Below are positions 22,169-34,134 of a stretch of 64,000 nucleotides of DNA, piece by piece. The translations under genes were made by a program, and so were the position numbers. Source of the DNA: Hesseltinella vesiculosa (Eukaryota; Mucoromycota; Mucoromycetes; Mucorales; Cunninghamellaceae); the NCBI GenBank assembly GCA_002104935.1, contig MCGT01000004.1:744001-808000 (forward strand), in the 5' to 3' direction. The notes under the pieces were generated by a model. The model was not told the DNA's origin, made no database searches, and was given only the letters and a program-made list of their open reading frames with translations. Each line of letters opens with the position of its first letter. Positions within the stretch are counted from its first letter, which is position 1.

Positions 22169-25100
22169 ATGAATAAAAGCACTGCACAAAGTGACTTTTT
22201 TTATCATCTACAACAAGGCCATTACCAATCGGCTCTCGACATTGGAAAAGACCTTGATATCGACACAGATGTAGTTTACAAGGAGCAATGGCAGACACGA
22301 CTCGGCAACAGCTCAGCAATGGATCTCACATCCGCCGACCTGGCCTTGCTTGACAAGATTAATGATGATGTTTTTGTCGTCAAGTATTCACTAGACCTGA
22401 CCCTGATTACCTTCGACTTGCAACAGCAACTCCTACAGCTTGGTCTCGCTCGCGCTCAACAACGCACCAGCGCCCTGGATGAACTTCAGCAGAATTCATC
22501 ATCGCCTATCCTCTCCGATGCCGACAAAACATGGCTGCGTGCGCGCTCTTATCTGCTAGACTACCTCGATCGCTTGCTCACTTGGAACGAGCTGCACCCT
22601 GCGTCGCTGGATTTCTATGCTTCATTTGCCACATTTCGCCATGCCAATCTACCCTCGCTGGCCATGGACTTTGCCCGGGCAGAAAACCGACAGGCCCTTG
22701 ACACCTTGTTTTTACGCCACGGCCAACAATTACTTCCATTCCGCCTAGCCATCCTCTCGCAAATTCCTGAAACCGCAGACCCTTCCGGGTTCGACCTACC
22801 GCATGTGTCTGGCGACAAGGAAGACTTATGGGAACAGCAGCCGTGGCGTGCCGAACCAGACCTTGTGGATCAACCTTGGCTCCAAACCGCCCTTGGCCTT
22901 CGCCCTGACCCTTCCACAGCCACCCCTTGGCCTTCCACTCCCTACCCAGCGTCTACAACAGTCATTCGCAACTGGTATCTTGACCGTGCTCGCACAATTG
23001 ACCGCATCGGCCTGCCCAGCCATGCTTTAGCTTTGCTTCGCTTTGCTGCCGCCATGGGCGTACCCAGCCTGGACCAGCTGATCGAAAAATATGACTGGCT
23101 ATGCAAATACGTTTATACTGCTGCACGACCTGAAGATGCGCTGATGCAACTCGACTCGTTTGGCCACTTGTCCACCTTTGACGTCTTGGACGGCTTTTTG
23201 ACTCGTACGAGCGCCACCACCATTGTCCAGGACATGAAACGACTCGTCTTGCCTTGGCTGGAATACCGCTCTCGATGCGACACTACGCAGTCTCAGAAAC
23301 CGCAAGAGGACGACACCGACATCGAAAACAATAACGATGATGACGACATGGAACGCCCCCAATTTCTATTATACCGCTGGCTGCTCGACTCGGCCACCTC
23401 GCATCTTGACTGGATCTGTGCTGTCCTAGAAGCGTCGAAGCCTACATTACCCCAAGAAGACCGTGTGATCAAAAACGACGAAGATCTTTCTCGTGTTGTA
23501 CTCGCAACGGTGTATGCCAGCGGTGACGGTGCCTCGTTAACCGACCTTGTCCGATTATTTGAATGCCTCCCCATTTTCAGCGATGCAGAAGCAAACGATG
23601 AGGAAGAAGCCTCAGTGCCTGATGTGGGTGATCTTCTCTCTGTGGGCACGCCTTTGGGACTCTTTATTGCCCTCCAGCGATTGGACAAGGCGGCTCTGAC
23701 TACCCTGATGGATATGCTGCAAGTGCACCTGACATCGGCCGAGGTGCTTGCTCGCTATCGTGTCTCTGTACCCTTGCAGTGGTACCTGGTGGACCAGCCT
23801 GAGCCCGTGCAACGTCAACTCTGTGTGCGCATGGCTTCACAAGCTGCCGGTGGGGTGGAATCTGGAGGTGAACACTTTGATCAAGATGACGACTGGCGCG
23901 AATTACTCGATGACATGCTACGCTTGCATGACGACGGCCGAGGCATTTTTGGCAATGTCCCTGCGCTTGATATTGTTGAAATCTTTTACACCTCCCTGCT
24001 TCGATGTGGACGTAAGTGGTCTCGGGCGGAAGAGCGGGAAAGCATGAGCAGTGACCTCACCAGCACATTGTTTATCTTTATTGCAGGATTCCAATTAGCA
24101 AAAGAACTTCTTGGCGGGCCAAGACCATTGATTGACCAACAAAAAGCCGAGCAGCTGGTGATTGAAGCTGAGCAAGAATTCTTTGACAACTCGATGACTG
24201 GCAATATGAAATCAGGGGACATGAAAAAAGCATGGGATTGGTAATGATCTGACCATGGCGCGACAGACAATCATCGAGTGACAGCTCACTTTTTTTTTTT
24301 TTTTTTTTTCAAAGTCTTCACGTTCTGACGCCCCCCACGCCAACGATTCAAAAGGAAATGGATCTGATCGAAGCGACGCATATGTTGATCTCTGTATACC
24401 AAATCAGCGACCGACCAGGCATGCGAATGATGCCCATCCAGCTAAGGCAATCGACGAATCGCCTCGACTTGATTTCCAAACTGGTCAACACTCGCAAAGG
24501 GATATACCGCCAATTCAAGGAGGTGGTTCAGATGACGAGCAAGCTGGGCTACCAAGACGACCCCTTGGCTGAAGTCACTGTGCTTGCCATGATGGCTGGC
24601 GCAGCCATGGTGGATGAAGAATATGGCACCTGCTACCGCCTCTGCCAAAACGCCATTGACAAGGCTCAATCGGTTGTCACCTCCAAACAGCACCCACAGG
24701 CCTACGTCGATCAGGTCCACCAGGCTGCTTGGCAAATCTGCTTTAACCTGGGCAAGCTGCAAGCCTATGACGACCCTTGGCGGCGACTGGATGCTCTGGC
24801 CATGGCATTGACGGTGTGTCCTGTCGAGTATACCCACGATATCCTAGATGTGTATCAATCCCTGTCTGCTGCTCATCCAATCGATCAATGTGACCCAGCC
24901 TTGATACTTCAACTCGAATCTGGCCGATCTGGAGACCCCCTGGCTGACGTCACCCAGCCAAAAACACACGCTAGCTGGCATGGCCTTTTGCAAAGCACCA
25001 AAATGGGCCAGTCCATGCTTGGCGGGTTCATCAAGGGTGCGGCTGACCCCCATGCTCCGACCTCTCCTGAAAGCTCCCATGCCTTCCTTGACCACCCGGC

Positions 25101-25179
25101 CGCGCCTGGCACGCGGAAACGCGATCAATTGCGGCAAATCGTTGGTGGCGTTGGCGACTGGCTCTTCCACCAACCTTGA
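22169..25179 (+). CDS. SEC39: Sec39/NBAS-type secretory pathway protein (Dsl1 tethering complex)
   Basis: Exons 22169-24011, 24087-24240 and 24315-25179 give 953 residues. Sec39 family features are clear at the start: 'GHYQSALDIGKDLDIDTDVV' with 'YKEQW', then 'FRHANLPSLAMDFARAENRQ' and 'FRLAILSQIPETADPSGFDL'. The rest is an alpha-solenoid with few charged motifs and no enzyme signature. 'SLLRCGRFQLAKELLGG' appears only if the 75-nt intron 24012-24086 is removed. Sec39 is a subunit of the ER-bound Dsl1 tether that receives COPI vesicles from the Golgi; the animal homologue is NBAS. The N-terminal quarter is the best match, so the call is firmer for the domain than for one-to-one orthology with the shorter yeast protein. 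Confidence 0.85.
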
Positions 25180-25428
25180 TCCTCATGCGCTTCATCAATA
25201 AATAAACCGTCTTGGTCACCTCACGCTGATGACTTTGTTCCCGGCTAAACCATAACGAGTAGGCATCCACCCAAGCGGGGAGCCTGTCTGATGCTCCACA
25301 TTGATTGTTCTTCCTAGCTAGTGAAGTAAGAGATCTGCTTCGTAACCAAGGTGATGACATGAGGGTTTGAATTCTTTACTGAGTTGTTAAAAAAAAAAAA
25401 AAAGAGGTCCTGTACAACAAATCGTAAT

Positions 25429-26806
25429 CTATTTTTGCAAGAACACGGTGATATCAGAGTTGACGGCAGAAGATTCGTAGCCTTCAGGGGCTTCGGCCTT
25501 GCCAGAGATGGACATTTCCTTGACAGCACGAGCCAAAGACAGAATAGAAGCCTTCTCACCGGCCAAAAGGGCTTCGTCGTCGGGATTGGCAGCTTGGATG
25601 ACAGCAGTAGCGTCCTTCTTCTTGTCCAATTGCACAGCCAAACTACGGACGGTCTTGGCGGCTTCGAAGACGAGGTCGAATTGCTTGGCAGCATCGGCGT
25701 TGTCGTAAGAAGCTTCATACAGAGGGAACTTGGCAATCACAATTGAGCGAGTGGCATCACCAGGGCGACGGCCCAGGCGTTGATATAATTCTTCCGTAAC
25801 AAAAGGAGAGAAGGGGTGCAACAGTTTAAGACCGCCTTCAAGACAGGTGTACAGGGTGTTTTGGGCAGTGATCTTGCGCAGAGCAGCGGCTTCGTCGTGG
25901 GTGGTATCCGCATCGCACACAGGCTTGATGACTTCAATATAAACATCGCACAGCTCGTACAACCAGAATTGGTAGACGGCATTGGTGGCGCCAAAGAAGT
26001 TACGCTCAGTCAAGCACTTGTTGACTTCAACAGCAGCATTGTTGAGCTTGTGCAACACCCACTTGTCAGCCAGAGATTCATTGCCAGAGGCCTTTTAGGA
26101 AGAAAAGAGAGGCAGAAAAAAAAAATAAAAAGCGTGAGTTTCCCGCTCCCATTCAATGCTCATGCTGTTTTTTTACCTTGGCGTCAGCAGAAGGCTTGAA
26201 GTCGTCGCCCAACTTCATCAGAGCAAAACGTGAGGCGTTCCAAATCTTGTTACAGAATTTGCGATAGCCTTCAACACGCAGGATATCCAAGTTGATGTCA
26301 CGACCACCAGTGGTGTAAGAGCACAGGGCAAAGCGAAGAGCGTCGGTACCACATTCGGGGATGCCCTTGGGGAAATCGGTTTTCTAATGACATTGAACGA
26401 TAAATGGAGGAACAATGAGCAAGGCAGTGCTTGATATGTCATGAGATTTTTTTTTACCTGTCCAGCAATGGCCTTCTTGACTTCTCTTTCGTCCAGATTG
26501 CCTTGATACAAACGTTCATGCAGGCCATCCAAAGTGATACCTTCAATGACATCAACGGGATCAATGACGTTACCCAAACTCTTGGACATCTTGCGGCCGT
26601 GGGCATCACGAATCATGGCGTGACAGAAGACTTCGGAGAAAGGAACTTGGCCAGTCAACTTGATACCAAGCATGACCATACGAGCAACCCAGAAGAACAG
26701 GATATCCCAACCAGTTTCCATCATAGACGTAGGGTAGAAACGCTTCATATCATCAGTCTAGAGAAAGGAAGAAAGAAAAAAAAAGCAGATTAATTTCTAT
26801 TGGATA

Positions 26807-26837
<31 letters not shown>

Positions 26838-28813
26838 GAGATTTACGTTATCGGGCCAGCCCATCAAGGAGAAGGGCCACAGGCCAGAGGAGAACCAGGT
26901 GTCCAAGACATCAGGATCTTGTTCCAAGGTAAAGGTCTTGCCAGGGAACTTTTGCTCGGCTTGGGCGCGAGCGTCTTCCTCGGAGGAGCCAGAAACCCAG
27001 TAGTCGCCATTGTTATAATCACGCTCTTCGCCTTGGATGTTCACAAAGTAGGCAGGGATACGGTGACCCCACCACAATTGACGCGAAACGCACCAGTCTT
27101 GGATGTTGCCCAACCAACGGAACCAGTCGCCTTCGGACACCTTGGGCGAGATCTTCAGCTTGCCATCAGCAACGGCATCATAAGCATCCTTGGCCATGTC
27201 GGTACAGTTGACCCACCATTGAGGCTTCATCAGAGGTTCAATGATATCGCCCGACTTGGCACAGGTGGGCACGGTCATGGGGTTTTCCTTGACACCGACA
27301 AACAGTCCCTTGGCCTTGAGGTCTTCAATGATCTTGGTGCGGACATGGAAGCGCTTCATGCCTTGGTAGGGGCCACCGTTTTGGTTAAAGGTACCGTCGT
27401 CATTCAAGATGTTGATGTATTCGAGGTTGCAGCGCTTGCCAACTTCGTAATCGTTGGGATCGTGAGCAGGAGTGATCTTGACAGCACCGGTACCAAAAGC
27501 CATGTCGACAGCAATGTCGTCGGTGACAATGGGGATGCGGCGGTCGACGAATGGATGAACAGCAAACTTGCCATGGAGGTGCTTGTAACGTTCGTCGTCA
27601 GGGTGGACAGCAATGGCGGAATCACCCAACATGGTTTCGATACGAGTGGTTGCAACAACGATCCGTTCACCGGTACCTTCGATTTCATAAGCAAACTCGT
27701 TCAACACACCGAATTCGAATTTTTCCTTATCGTCGTAACCAGGCACGGACAACAGGGTACGGCCAGGCAATTCCTTGTTTTCAACTTCCAAGTTGGAAAT
27801 AGCAGTGTTCAGACGGACACACCAGTTGACAAGACGGTTAGCACGGTAAATTGTCCCTTCACGGTGGAGACGGACAAATGTTTCCACCACGGCCTTGGAT
27901 AGTTTCTAGCAGCGCAAAACAAAAAAAAAAAATTAGTGAGCTCCTATGCTTATCAAGAACGTCAATGACTCACGGGATCCATGGTGAAAGCAGCACGATC
28001 CCAGTCAAAGGAGGCACCCAAACGATGGAATTGTTCATGGATACGGCTCCCGAACTTTTCCTTCCATTCCCACACCTTGGCAATGAAGGCTTCGCGGCCG
28101 AGATCATGGCGGGTTTGTCGGGTTTCCTTCCACAGCTTGTTTTCCACCACAGATTGACAAGAGATACCAGCGTGATCTGTACCAGGGTTGAACAGCACAG
28201 TCTTTCCCAACATGCGGTTCCAACGGCACATGGTGTCTTCGATAGCAACAGTCAAGGCATGGCCGACATGGAGCGAGCCCGTGATGTTGGGAGGAGGAGC
28301 GGCCATGACAAACACGCCTTCCGACTTGACCTTGCCATCGGCAGTCAAATCAGGCTTGAACAATCCTTCCTTGACCCACCAATCATACCAAGCAGCTTCG
28401 ACAGCTTGAGGGTTATAGGCATTTGCCATGGGTTCGCTCATGTCTAGACGTGTTTTAAAATAATTAAAAGCGTCAGCGCCCTGATGCTCTTGATGTCCTT
28501 TACGTACCTTTCTTTTCACCCTTGGGTGTCTTGTTGACAAAGACAGGAGCAGCAGCCTTGGGCGCCTTCTTCTTCTTTTCCTTGCCATTTTCACCTTGGG
28601 CTTTGTTTTGCTCTTCCAGCTTCGTGGAAAGCTGACGTTAGCATCGCAAAGTGTTTCAATGGACAACTTTTTTACCTTGGCCTGTTTGGCAGCAAGCTTA
28701 GCCAATTTGGCACGACGCTTTTCTTCGTTCTTGGCTTCGTTCTTGGCCTTTTTGGCAGCAGCGGCAGCCAATTCAGCTTCAGTTAATTGATTCGTAGGTT
28801 GTTCACTAGCCAT
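25429..28813 (-). CDS. VAS1: Valyl-tRNA synthetase
   Basis: Seven exons (28813-28676, 28631-28508, 28443-27974, 27905-26847, 26757-26458, 26383-26177, 26091-25429) give 986 residues. The protein charges tRNA-Val with valine. A Lys/Ala-rich N-terminal helix, typical of eukaryotic cytosolic forms, precedes the catalytic domain. The HIGH motif is '[15 protein letters not shown]' and the KMSKS motif is 'RKMSKSLGN'. The editing (CP1) domain lies between them ('[20 protein letters not shown]' and '[12 protein letters not shown]'), then the anticodon-binding domain ('[15 protein letters not shown]'). The reading frame ends at '...SDITVFLQK', about where the family normally continues into a C-terminal coiled coil. 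No mitochondrial presequence is obvious at this start. In fungi one gene often makes both the cytosolic and mitochondrial enzymes from alternative starts. Confidence 0.96.
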
Positions 28814-29731
28814 CGCGATTAAACAAGTTACAAAGTTACGAAAAAGAGAGAAAAAAAAAAAAGAGGGGAAAAAATAAAAAAACTAGCCTGACTTTTTTGA
28901 AGCCACCGGTTGCCATCCAAAATGGCAATTGAGGCGGTACTTGTTTTTTTCGTCATGATGAGTCTTTGCTCCTGTCATGTAGTGTATACTCATTTTTCAT
29001 TTCGTTTCAAGAGCCTGTCTTCATTCTCCTTCTCTATTGATCACCACGTCGTAATAGGACGAAGAAGGAGCTTGCTTCACTGAGCGATAACTCGTTACCG
29101 AGGCCAGTACTAAAAAGACACCCAGTTTTTACCTTTCAGCAGGCACTTTTTTTCTGCTTTCTGTTTAATGCAGCACACCACGCTTGTGTGACAAGCCGCG
29201 CTTATTTTACAGCACTTTGTCCACCAGATGACGTATGTTATTGTATGCCAATGCCGCAGTCGTGGGCGCAAACAATCGACCAGCTCTTTTTTTTTTTTTT
29301 TGACTACATCGAACTACTGGCTCGGAATACCACGCACCGTTTCCGGTGTCAAAAACAAGGTTCTCCGATTGTTTTTTCCGTGACAAAAAAAAGTGGAATC
29401 GTGACTTTTCTAAGCAATAATGTAAAATAAGAGCATGTGAAGAGAACATCCATGGTGCCAATCAGCCAGAGAACGAGTTGATATGGCCGTTGGGGCACAT
29501 TCAACGTGACCTACTACGTCAATGGTATTATCGTATGCGAGCCAGATGAAACTTCCAGCTGCAACTGAAAAGTCGTTGCTCGTTGCCAGCCCGTGCAAAC
29601 GGGCAATGATGACAGAGGCTGCAAAAAAAAAAATGAAACAAGGAAAGCACAAACAGAGTATTCGAGCTCTTAGATTCCTTCTTGCAAATCCAAATGATTT
29701 TTCGAGGCAAACAAAAAGTAAAAATAAAGAC
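28814..29731. other. Upstream region of VAS1 and 3' flank of tRNA-Thr
   Basis: No protein gene recognised. Immediately left of the tRNA the minus strand carries T runs (TTTTT at 29720-29724 and 29713-29717) suited to RNA polymerase III termination. Confidence 0.45.
29720..29724 (-). terminator. RNA polymerase III terminator of tRNA-Thr
   Basis: A run of five T's on the minus strand begins 8 nt after the tRNA 3' end. A second T5 run follows a few bases later. T4 or longer is the standard pol III stop signal. Confidence 0.8.
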
Positions 29732-29803
29732 TGCCCCCGAAGGGAATTGAACCCTTGACCTTTCGCTTACAAGGCGAACGCTCTACCCCTAAGCTACAAG
29801 GGC
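29732..29803 (-). tRNA. tRNA-Thr (anticodon UGU)
   Basis: The 72-nt minus-strand sequence folds as a cloverleaf. Acceptor stem GCCCTTG pairs with CGGGGGC, allowing two G-T pairs. The D arm is GCTTAGGGGTAGAGC. Anticodon stem TTCGC/GCGAA encloses loop CTTGTAA, and T stem AAGGG/CCCTT encloses TTCAATT. The anticodon is TGT, reading ACA threonine codons. There is no intron, CCA is not encoded, and the discriminator base is A. The internal A box is TAGCTTAGGGG and the B box is GGTTCAATTCC, one base off the usual consensus. Confidence 0.95.
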
Positions 29804-29992
29804 AATATGATCGGGACTTATTTTTAAAAATCTCGTTGATATTCACGGATAAACGGCCGCCGAGGGATAAATATTCGGGCCGTTGGTTATATGCATTTCT
29901 ATTGGGTGAAAAAATATGGACGTATTTTTCTTGGTTATTTTGCTGCTTATTTTCAAGCCGTGAATACTTTACTTGAGCAGGCAAAACGGTCG

Positions 29993-30690
29993 GCAGAACC
30001 ACCTAATTATTTCTAATGCACACGAAACACTTTCTTGTGCATTCAAGTCAAGCAGCGCTTTCAACGCCCCGAAAAAAAAAAAAAAGGAAGGCGACGTTTG
30101 TCAAGCAACATTGAAACAGGCACGACATTTGAAAGAAGAAATGGGCGACACTGGACCAGTTTTTACTAGATTTGGCAATCCAGTTTCTTTTTTTTGCCAA
30201 CGCTGTGCAGCATATCTGAATGATCGGATCAATGTAAATTTTTGCACAGGTGCGCAAATGAATGAATGAAGATGGTACTAAAAATATCAGGTCGATTGGC
30301 CAAGGTTGATAACCAACTGCTTTGCATGCACTGGCCAAGAGGGGATCGAAAGCCCTAAGCGGAAGTTGAATAGGACCGTCCTTTTTTTTTTTTTGCTTTG
30401 AAAAAGTAAACGCTGCACAGCATATCTGAGTGGTCATATCAATGTGATATTTTATGCAGGTGTGTAAATGCATGAATAATGATAGTAGTGAAAAAACTAG
30501 TTCGATTGGTCAATGTTGCCCGGCCAATCTTTGATCAGGTTCGTTCTGGCACTTCCGATTCGCCAGCTTAGAAATATAAAAAAGCGGCCATTTTCCTCAG
30601 TGGATCCCCAGGCCGTCTGACCAAAAATCACAGTGCAAAAATTTTCCAAGTCAATTCACCCCATATCTTGCATACGAGTACAAAATGATA
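29993..30690 (+). repeat. Dispersed repeat family, copy B with internal duplication
   Basis: It starts 'AGAACCACCTAATTATTTCT' followed by 'GCACACGAAACACTTTCTTG', matching copy A's left end. The ~105-bp core occurs twice in tandem, at about 30203-30310 and 30405-30515: 'CGCTGTGCAGCATATCTGAA' against 'CGCTGCACAGCATATCTGAG'. The second core is followed by 'GGCACTTCCGATTCGCCAGC' and 'CCAAAAATCACAGTGCAAAA', the same order as in copy A. It begins about 190 bp upstream of the tRNA-Thr 5' end. No terminal inverted repeats or target-site duplication could be recognised by eye. Confidence 0.65.
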
Positions 30691-31830
30691 AGAAACGACC
30701 TTGATTAAAATTGCAAGAATCACAGGCAGCGGATGGAGGAGCTAGATGTTGGTAAGCATGCACTGAAAAAATTAAATGTGCGCACCTGATTCCACTTTCT
30801 CGCGTCCTGAAAAGTGGTTTAGCTGTTCATCCATTGGTTCACCCTCCAAGGATTTTTATTCTAGGCTCAAAGGTAAATGTGGTAGTCACCAACTGATGGT
30901 GAGGCCGGTTTTTAGTGAGTGTTGGTAGTAATGTAAGAAACCCAAGTGCAGGCGGGGCAAGCAAAAGCCTATGTTTTTCTGTTTTCTCCGCCCTCCTCCT
31001 GCGCATACTCTAAAAAAAAAGCCCATTTGAGAAAACCTAAACCCTGATATACATGGATTGCCTTCAAGTTGGTAGGTTAAAAACGCTGTTTGAGATATTT
31101 CATCCATGGTTGGCATTCACTGGTTTTTTTTTTATTCGTTTTCAACTGGAGTTTGGAAGCGCCGCTGGGTACAAAAAAGGAAGGAAGGAAAAAAAAAGGC
31201 GCCGTTAATGAACAGCGTGCTTTCCTGCTACTTCAGGCGCTCCTTCGGTTCTTTTTCTTCCTTGTTTTCGCTTTTCAGGTCTTTACACATTGACATTTCC
31301 TAAATACGTACTGGGTGTTAAGAAGGCAATATCCACGGCTGCAGGTTTTGAACTCGCGCAAATCTGTTCGTTTACGAGTCAAGCGCACCGTTGTTTTATG
31401 TGCATGGGAATCCAATGAGCAGCACTAGGTTCACATAGAAACTATGGCGTTTAAACGATAATGGGTGGCCAATGTTGGGCCTCGCTGTTGAAAGATGCAT
31501 AGACCAAAAGGGTAGACAACTTGCAGAGCAGCCGCCAGGCTGAGTTACTATAAAAGGAAACTGCATGTTGGCCAGCTTTTGGAATTTTCATTTGGTCGCT
31601 CCTCGGCCGTTTTCACTTTCAGCCTTAAGATATATCGCACACTTCTACGGGCTGTAGGAGAATGTACAGAAATAAAGGCCATTCTTGCACAGGTATTTCG
31701 ATTGTCTCTCTTCACAGTGGCTGCACATCAGGGAACATTTTTTTTTTAATATGAACGCAGTAGGGAAAAACAAAAGATATAAATAGATGCGAGGCAAAGG
31801 GAGGAGGGTACTCGTACAAAAAAAAACGTG
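30691..31830. other. Intergenic region downstream of PIP5K
   Basis: No gene recognised on either strand. T- and A-runs are scattered through it. The last ~100 bp form the 3' flank of the minus-strand PIP5K gene. Confidence 0.4.
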
Positions 31831-31834
31831 GTCA

Positions 31835-34129
31835 TTAGCTCATATGGTATTCATGGGGTATGTCCTGATTGTGTTCCAAGGTTTTGGCCATGTATCCCAT
31901 GAAGCGGTCGCCGTAGATTGAGGGTTTGACAGCAGAGATGGCGTTCTTGTCTTGGGTCAAGGATTTGAACAAGTGTTCGGTCTTCTTCTTGGTATCGTAG
32001 GGTGTCAGGATGTCGATGATGCCCATAAAGTAGAGAATGCCGGCAGGACGGTTGCTTTCGTCTGTAGCTTGGAAACCACCTTCGTCAGCATAAAATACGC
32101 AGTTGCGTCGTCTAAACACAGAAAAAAAAATTGGTTGAGCAGGTTGTTTTAGTGGCTTGAGTGACACTTACTCTTCAGGGTCTTCGGGCAATTGCGATAC
32201 GTCGACCTTGTCAGGGTTGGTAATGGCAATGGCTTTGCGCACCACTTGGGCTTTGCTTTGGCGACGTTTCATCAGTGTGTCATGTCGTTCCACAGTTCTG
32301 GTGTCAGGCTAGGGAAAAAAAAAAGGGTGAGGTCACATGAATAAAAACAGGAGTGGTTTCTTACCTGGAAAGCATGCAGGGTTGAATCACGGACGTTGTC
32401 CTTGTTGCCACGAAGCATATCGTGAATGCCGATCAATAAACTATAATCCATGATGTTCAAGTGAACCAGCAACTTTTTTTTTTTTTAAGAAAAAGAGAAG
32501 TGAGTGACGTTGCTGGCGAGAGGAAAAAAAAAGCATACCCTGACGTCACGGACAAGCTGCTTGATGAACAGTTCACGCTTGCGAGGACCCAGCTTCAATT
32601 TGCGTTTACGAGCTTCCCAATTCAAGTCCTTCATCACGGCCATTGGGTTCTTTTTCAGTTCTTCTTCAGGCAACAAGCGGCCGATGGTCGAGCCCTAAAA
32701 AATGGACAGAGTTAGGGTCTGAATGAATGGAAGAGGAATGCTATTTACCTTGAGATCATAGGTTTCATGCACATCTTTGTTAGGAGGGAAGACGTTGCCC
32801 ATGACGACGAAATGGATTTTTCGACTGCGAGGTAACTTGACACGATGTAAGCCATAATAACGACACAACAGAGTATTGGGGTTGTTCATCACATGCTACA
32901 AGAAAAAATGGTCAGGAAAAAAAAAAAAAAAAAAAACGCTGGTTGGGTTTACAACTTACATCGTGGTATTCCTTCAGGATTTTGCGCATAAACTTGTGCT
33001 CGGTATGATGGATAGTCTTGATAATGAAACGATAGTCCTTTGAATAGTAAAAGAAGCTGCCGCTCTTCCCAGGCGAGCCTAGTTCTGACAAGATATACTT
33101 GTTGGTCAAGGAGATCTGCAAAGTAAAAAAAAGATGAGAGGTTTGATTTCATGCAGAGAAATGAGGAGATGGTGGTGTACCAAGTAATCAGCTGGATCAA
33201 TGCCAAATTGTTGACGTAGATGACGGAATACCCAAGGGGCATAATCTTTGAATTTGAAATCGTATTTTGCACCAGGCGTCAACTCATCACCCGTCCTATG
33301 AAAGGGAAATCAATGGTTCAGCATGGAGTGTGTTTTGATTGTTGGAGACTTACACATCAAAGGACAGTTTGTGGGCAGCAGTGAAATCTTCGGGTAGAAG
33401 AGGGCGGTCCATCTTCGCAGAGACACGGCCAACCGCAATGCGGATGCCGGTAAGCATGTTGTACATCATGACATAATTTTGGTGGCCTTCAGCAATGCGG
33501 GTGCCGATCATCACTCGATCGTCCTCTTCATCATCACGACGGCGTCGGGAGAGTCGTTTGAATGCCTTTTGACGAGCAGACAATTCCTTTTGGAATTCCT
33601 CGGAGACTTCAAGGACAGGTTTTTTCTTGGGCTTGCCGAGTAAGGTGTGGCCGGTGGTGTTGTGTCGAGTGAGAGTGGAGGTGGATTCGGTGCGGGTAAG
33701 GGACGTTTCTTCCAAGGGAAGGCGGTGCTCGATGGCAGGGATCCCGATGGAGGTGTCTCGTCGTTTGGATTGCAACAGAGCATCGTGGGTGGAGTGTCGC
33801 TTGTAGAACATGGCATCGTTGAGCTGCTGCAGGGTGCGTTCATGGTGCTTTTCGATATGGTCAAGGTTTGGGCGGGAACCAGGTCGCTGCAGTTGCTCCT
33901 TGGAGGGCAAGGGTGTGGTTGGAGGTGACAGTTCTAGGGAATCGTCCGTTAGTTCAACTGGCGACTTTGTGACAAAGTCATCATCTGCAAGGTAGGCTGT
34001 TTCAGGAGCAGTTCGATGATTGGTAACGGCAGTGGGAGCAACAGGAAAGTGCTGCTCATGGCTGTTGAAGAATTCAGGTTGCTTGATATTGTCGTAGCCC
34101 TGATGAGTCCTTTCGACACTGACTTCCAT
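31835..34129 (-). CDS. MSS4: Phosphatidylinositol 4-phosphate 5-kinase (Mss4-type)
   Basis: The enzyme makes PI(4,5)P2 at the plasma membrane for actin, endocytosis and secretion control. Eight exons close in phase: 34129-33354, 33295-33181, 33115-32960, 32895-32749, 32694-32539, 32472-32365, 32308-32172 and 32111-31835. The product is about 623 residues. The first ~200 residues are disordered. The PIPK domain starts near '[20 protein letters not shown]'. It shows the glycine-rich loop '[20 protein letters not shown]' (Lys at the end), 'VVMGNVFP', 'ETYDLKGSTIGR', the catalytic-loop signature '[13 protein letters not shown]', and '[10 protein letters not shown]' as the metal-binding DFG-equivalent region. 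'[12 protein letters not shown]' lies in the activation-loop region. Exon 6 has an unusual acceptor preceded by 13 A's. Confidence 0.95.
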
Positions 34130-34134
34130 CTTTG

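Noticed and set aside
26919..27902. Long open frame of 327 codons antisense to valyl-tRNA synthetase
   Set aside because: It is the shadow of a strongly biased coding strand; the sense strand carries full synthetase motifs.
30048..30473. 141-codon minus-strand frame over repeat copy B
   Set aside because: Interrupted similarity between copies is at DNA level; poly-T runs are translated as Phe runs, so a protein is unlikely.
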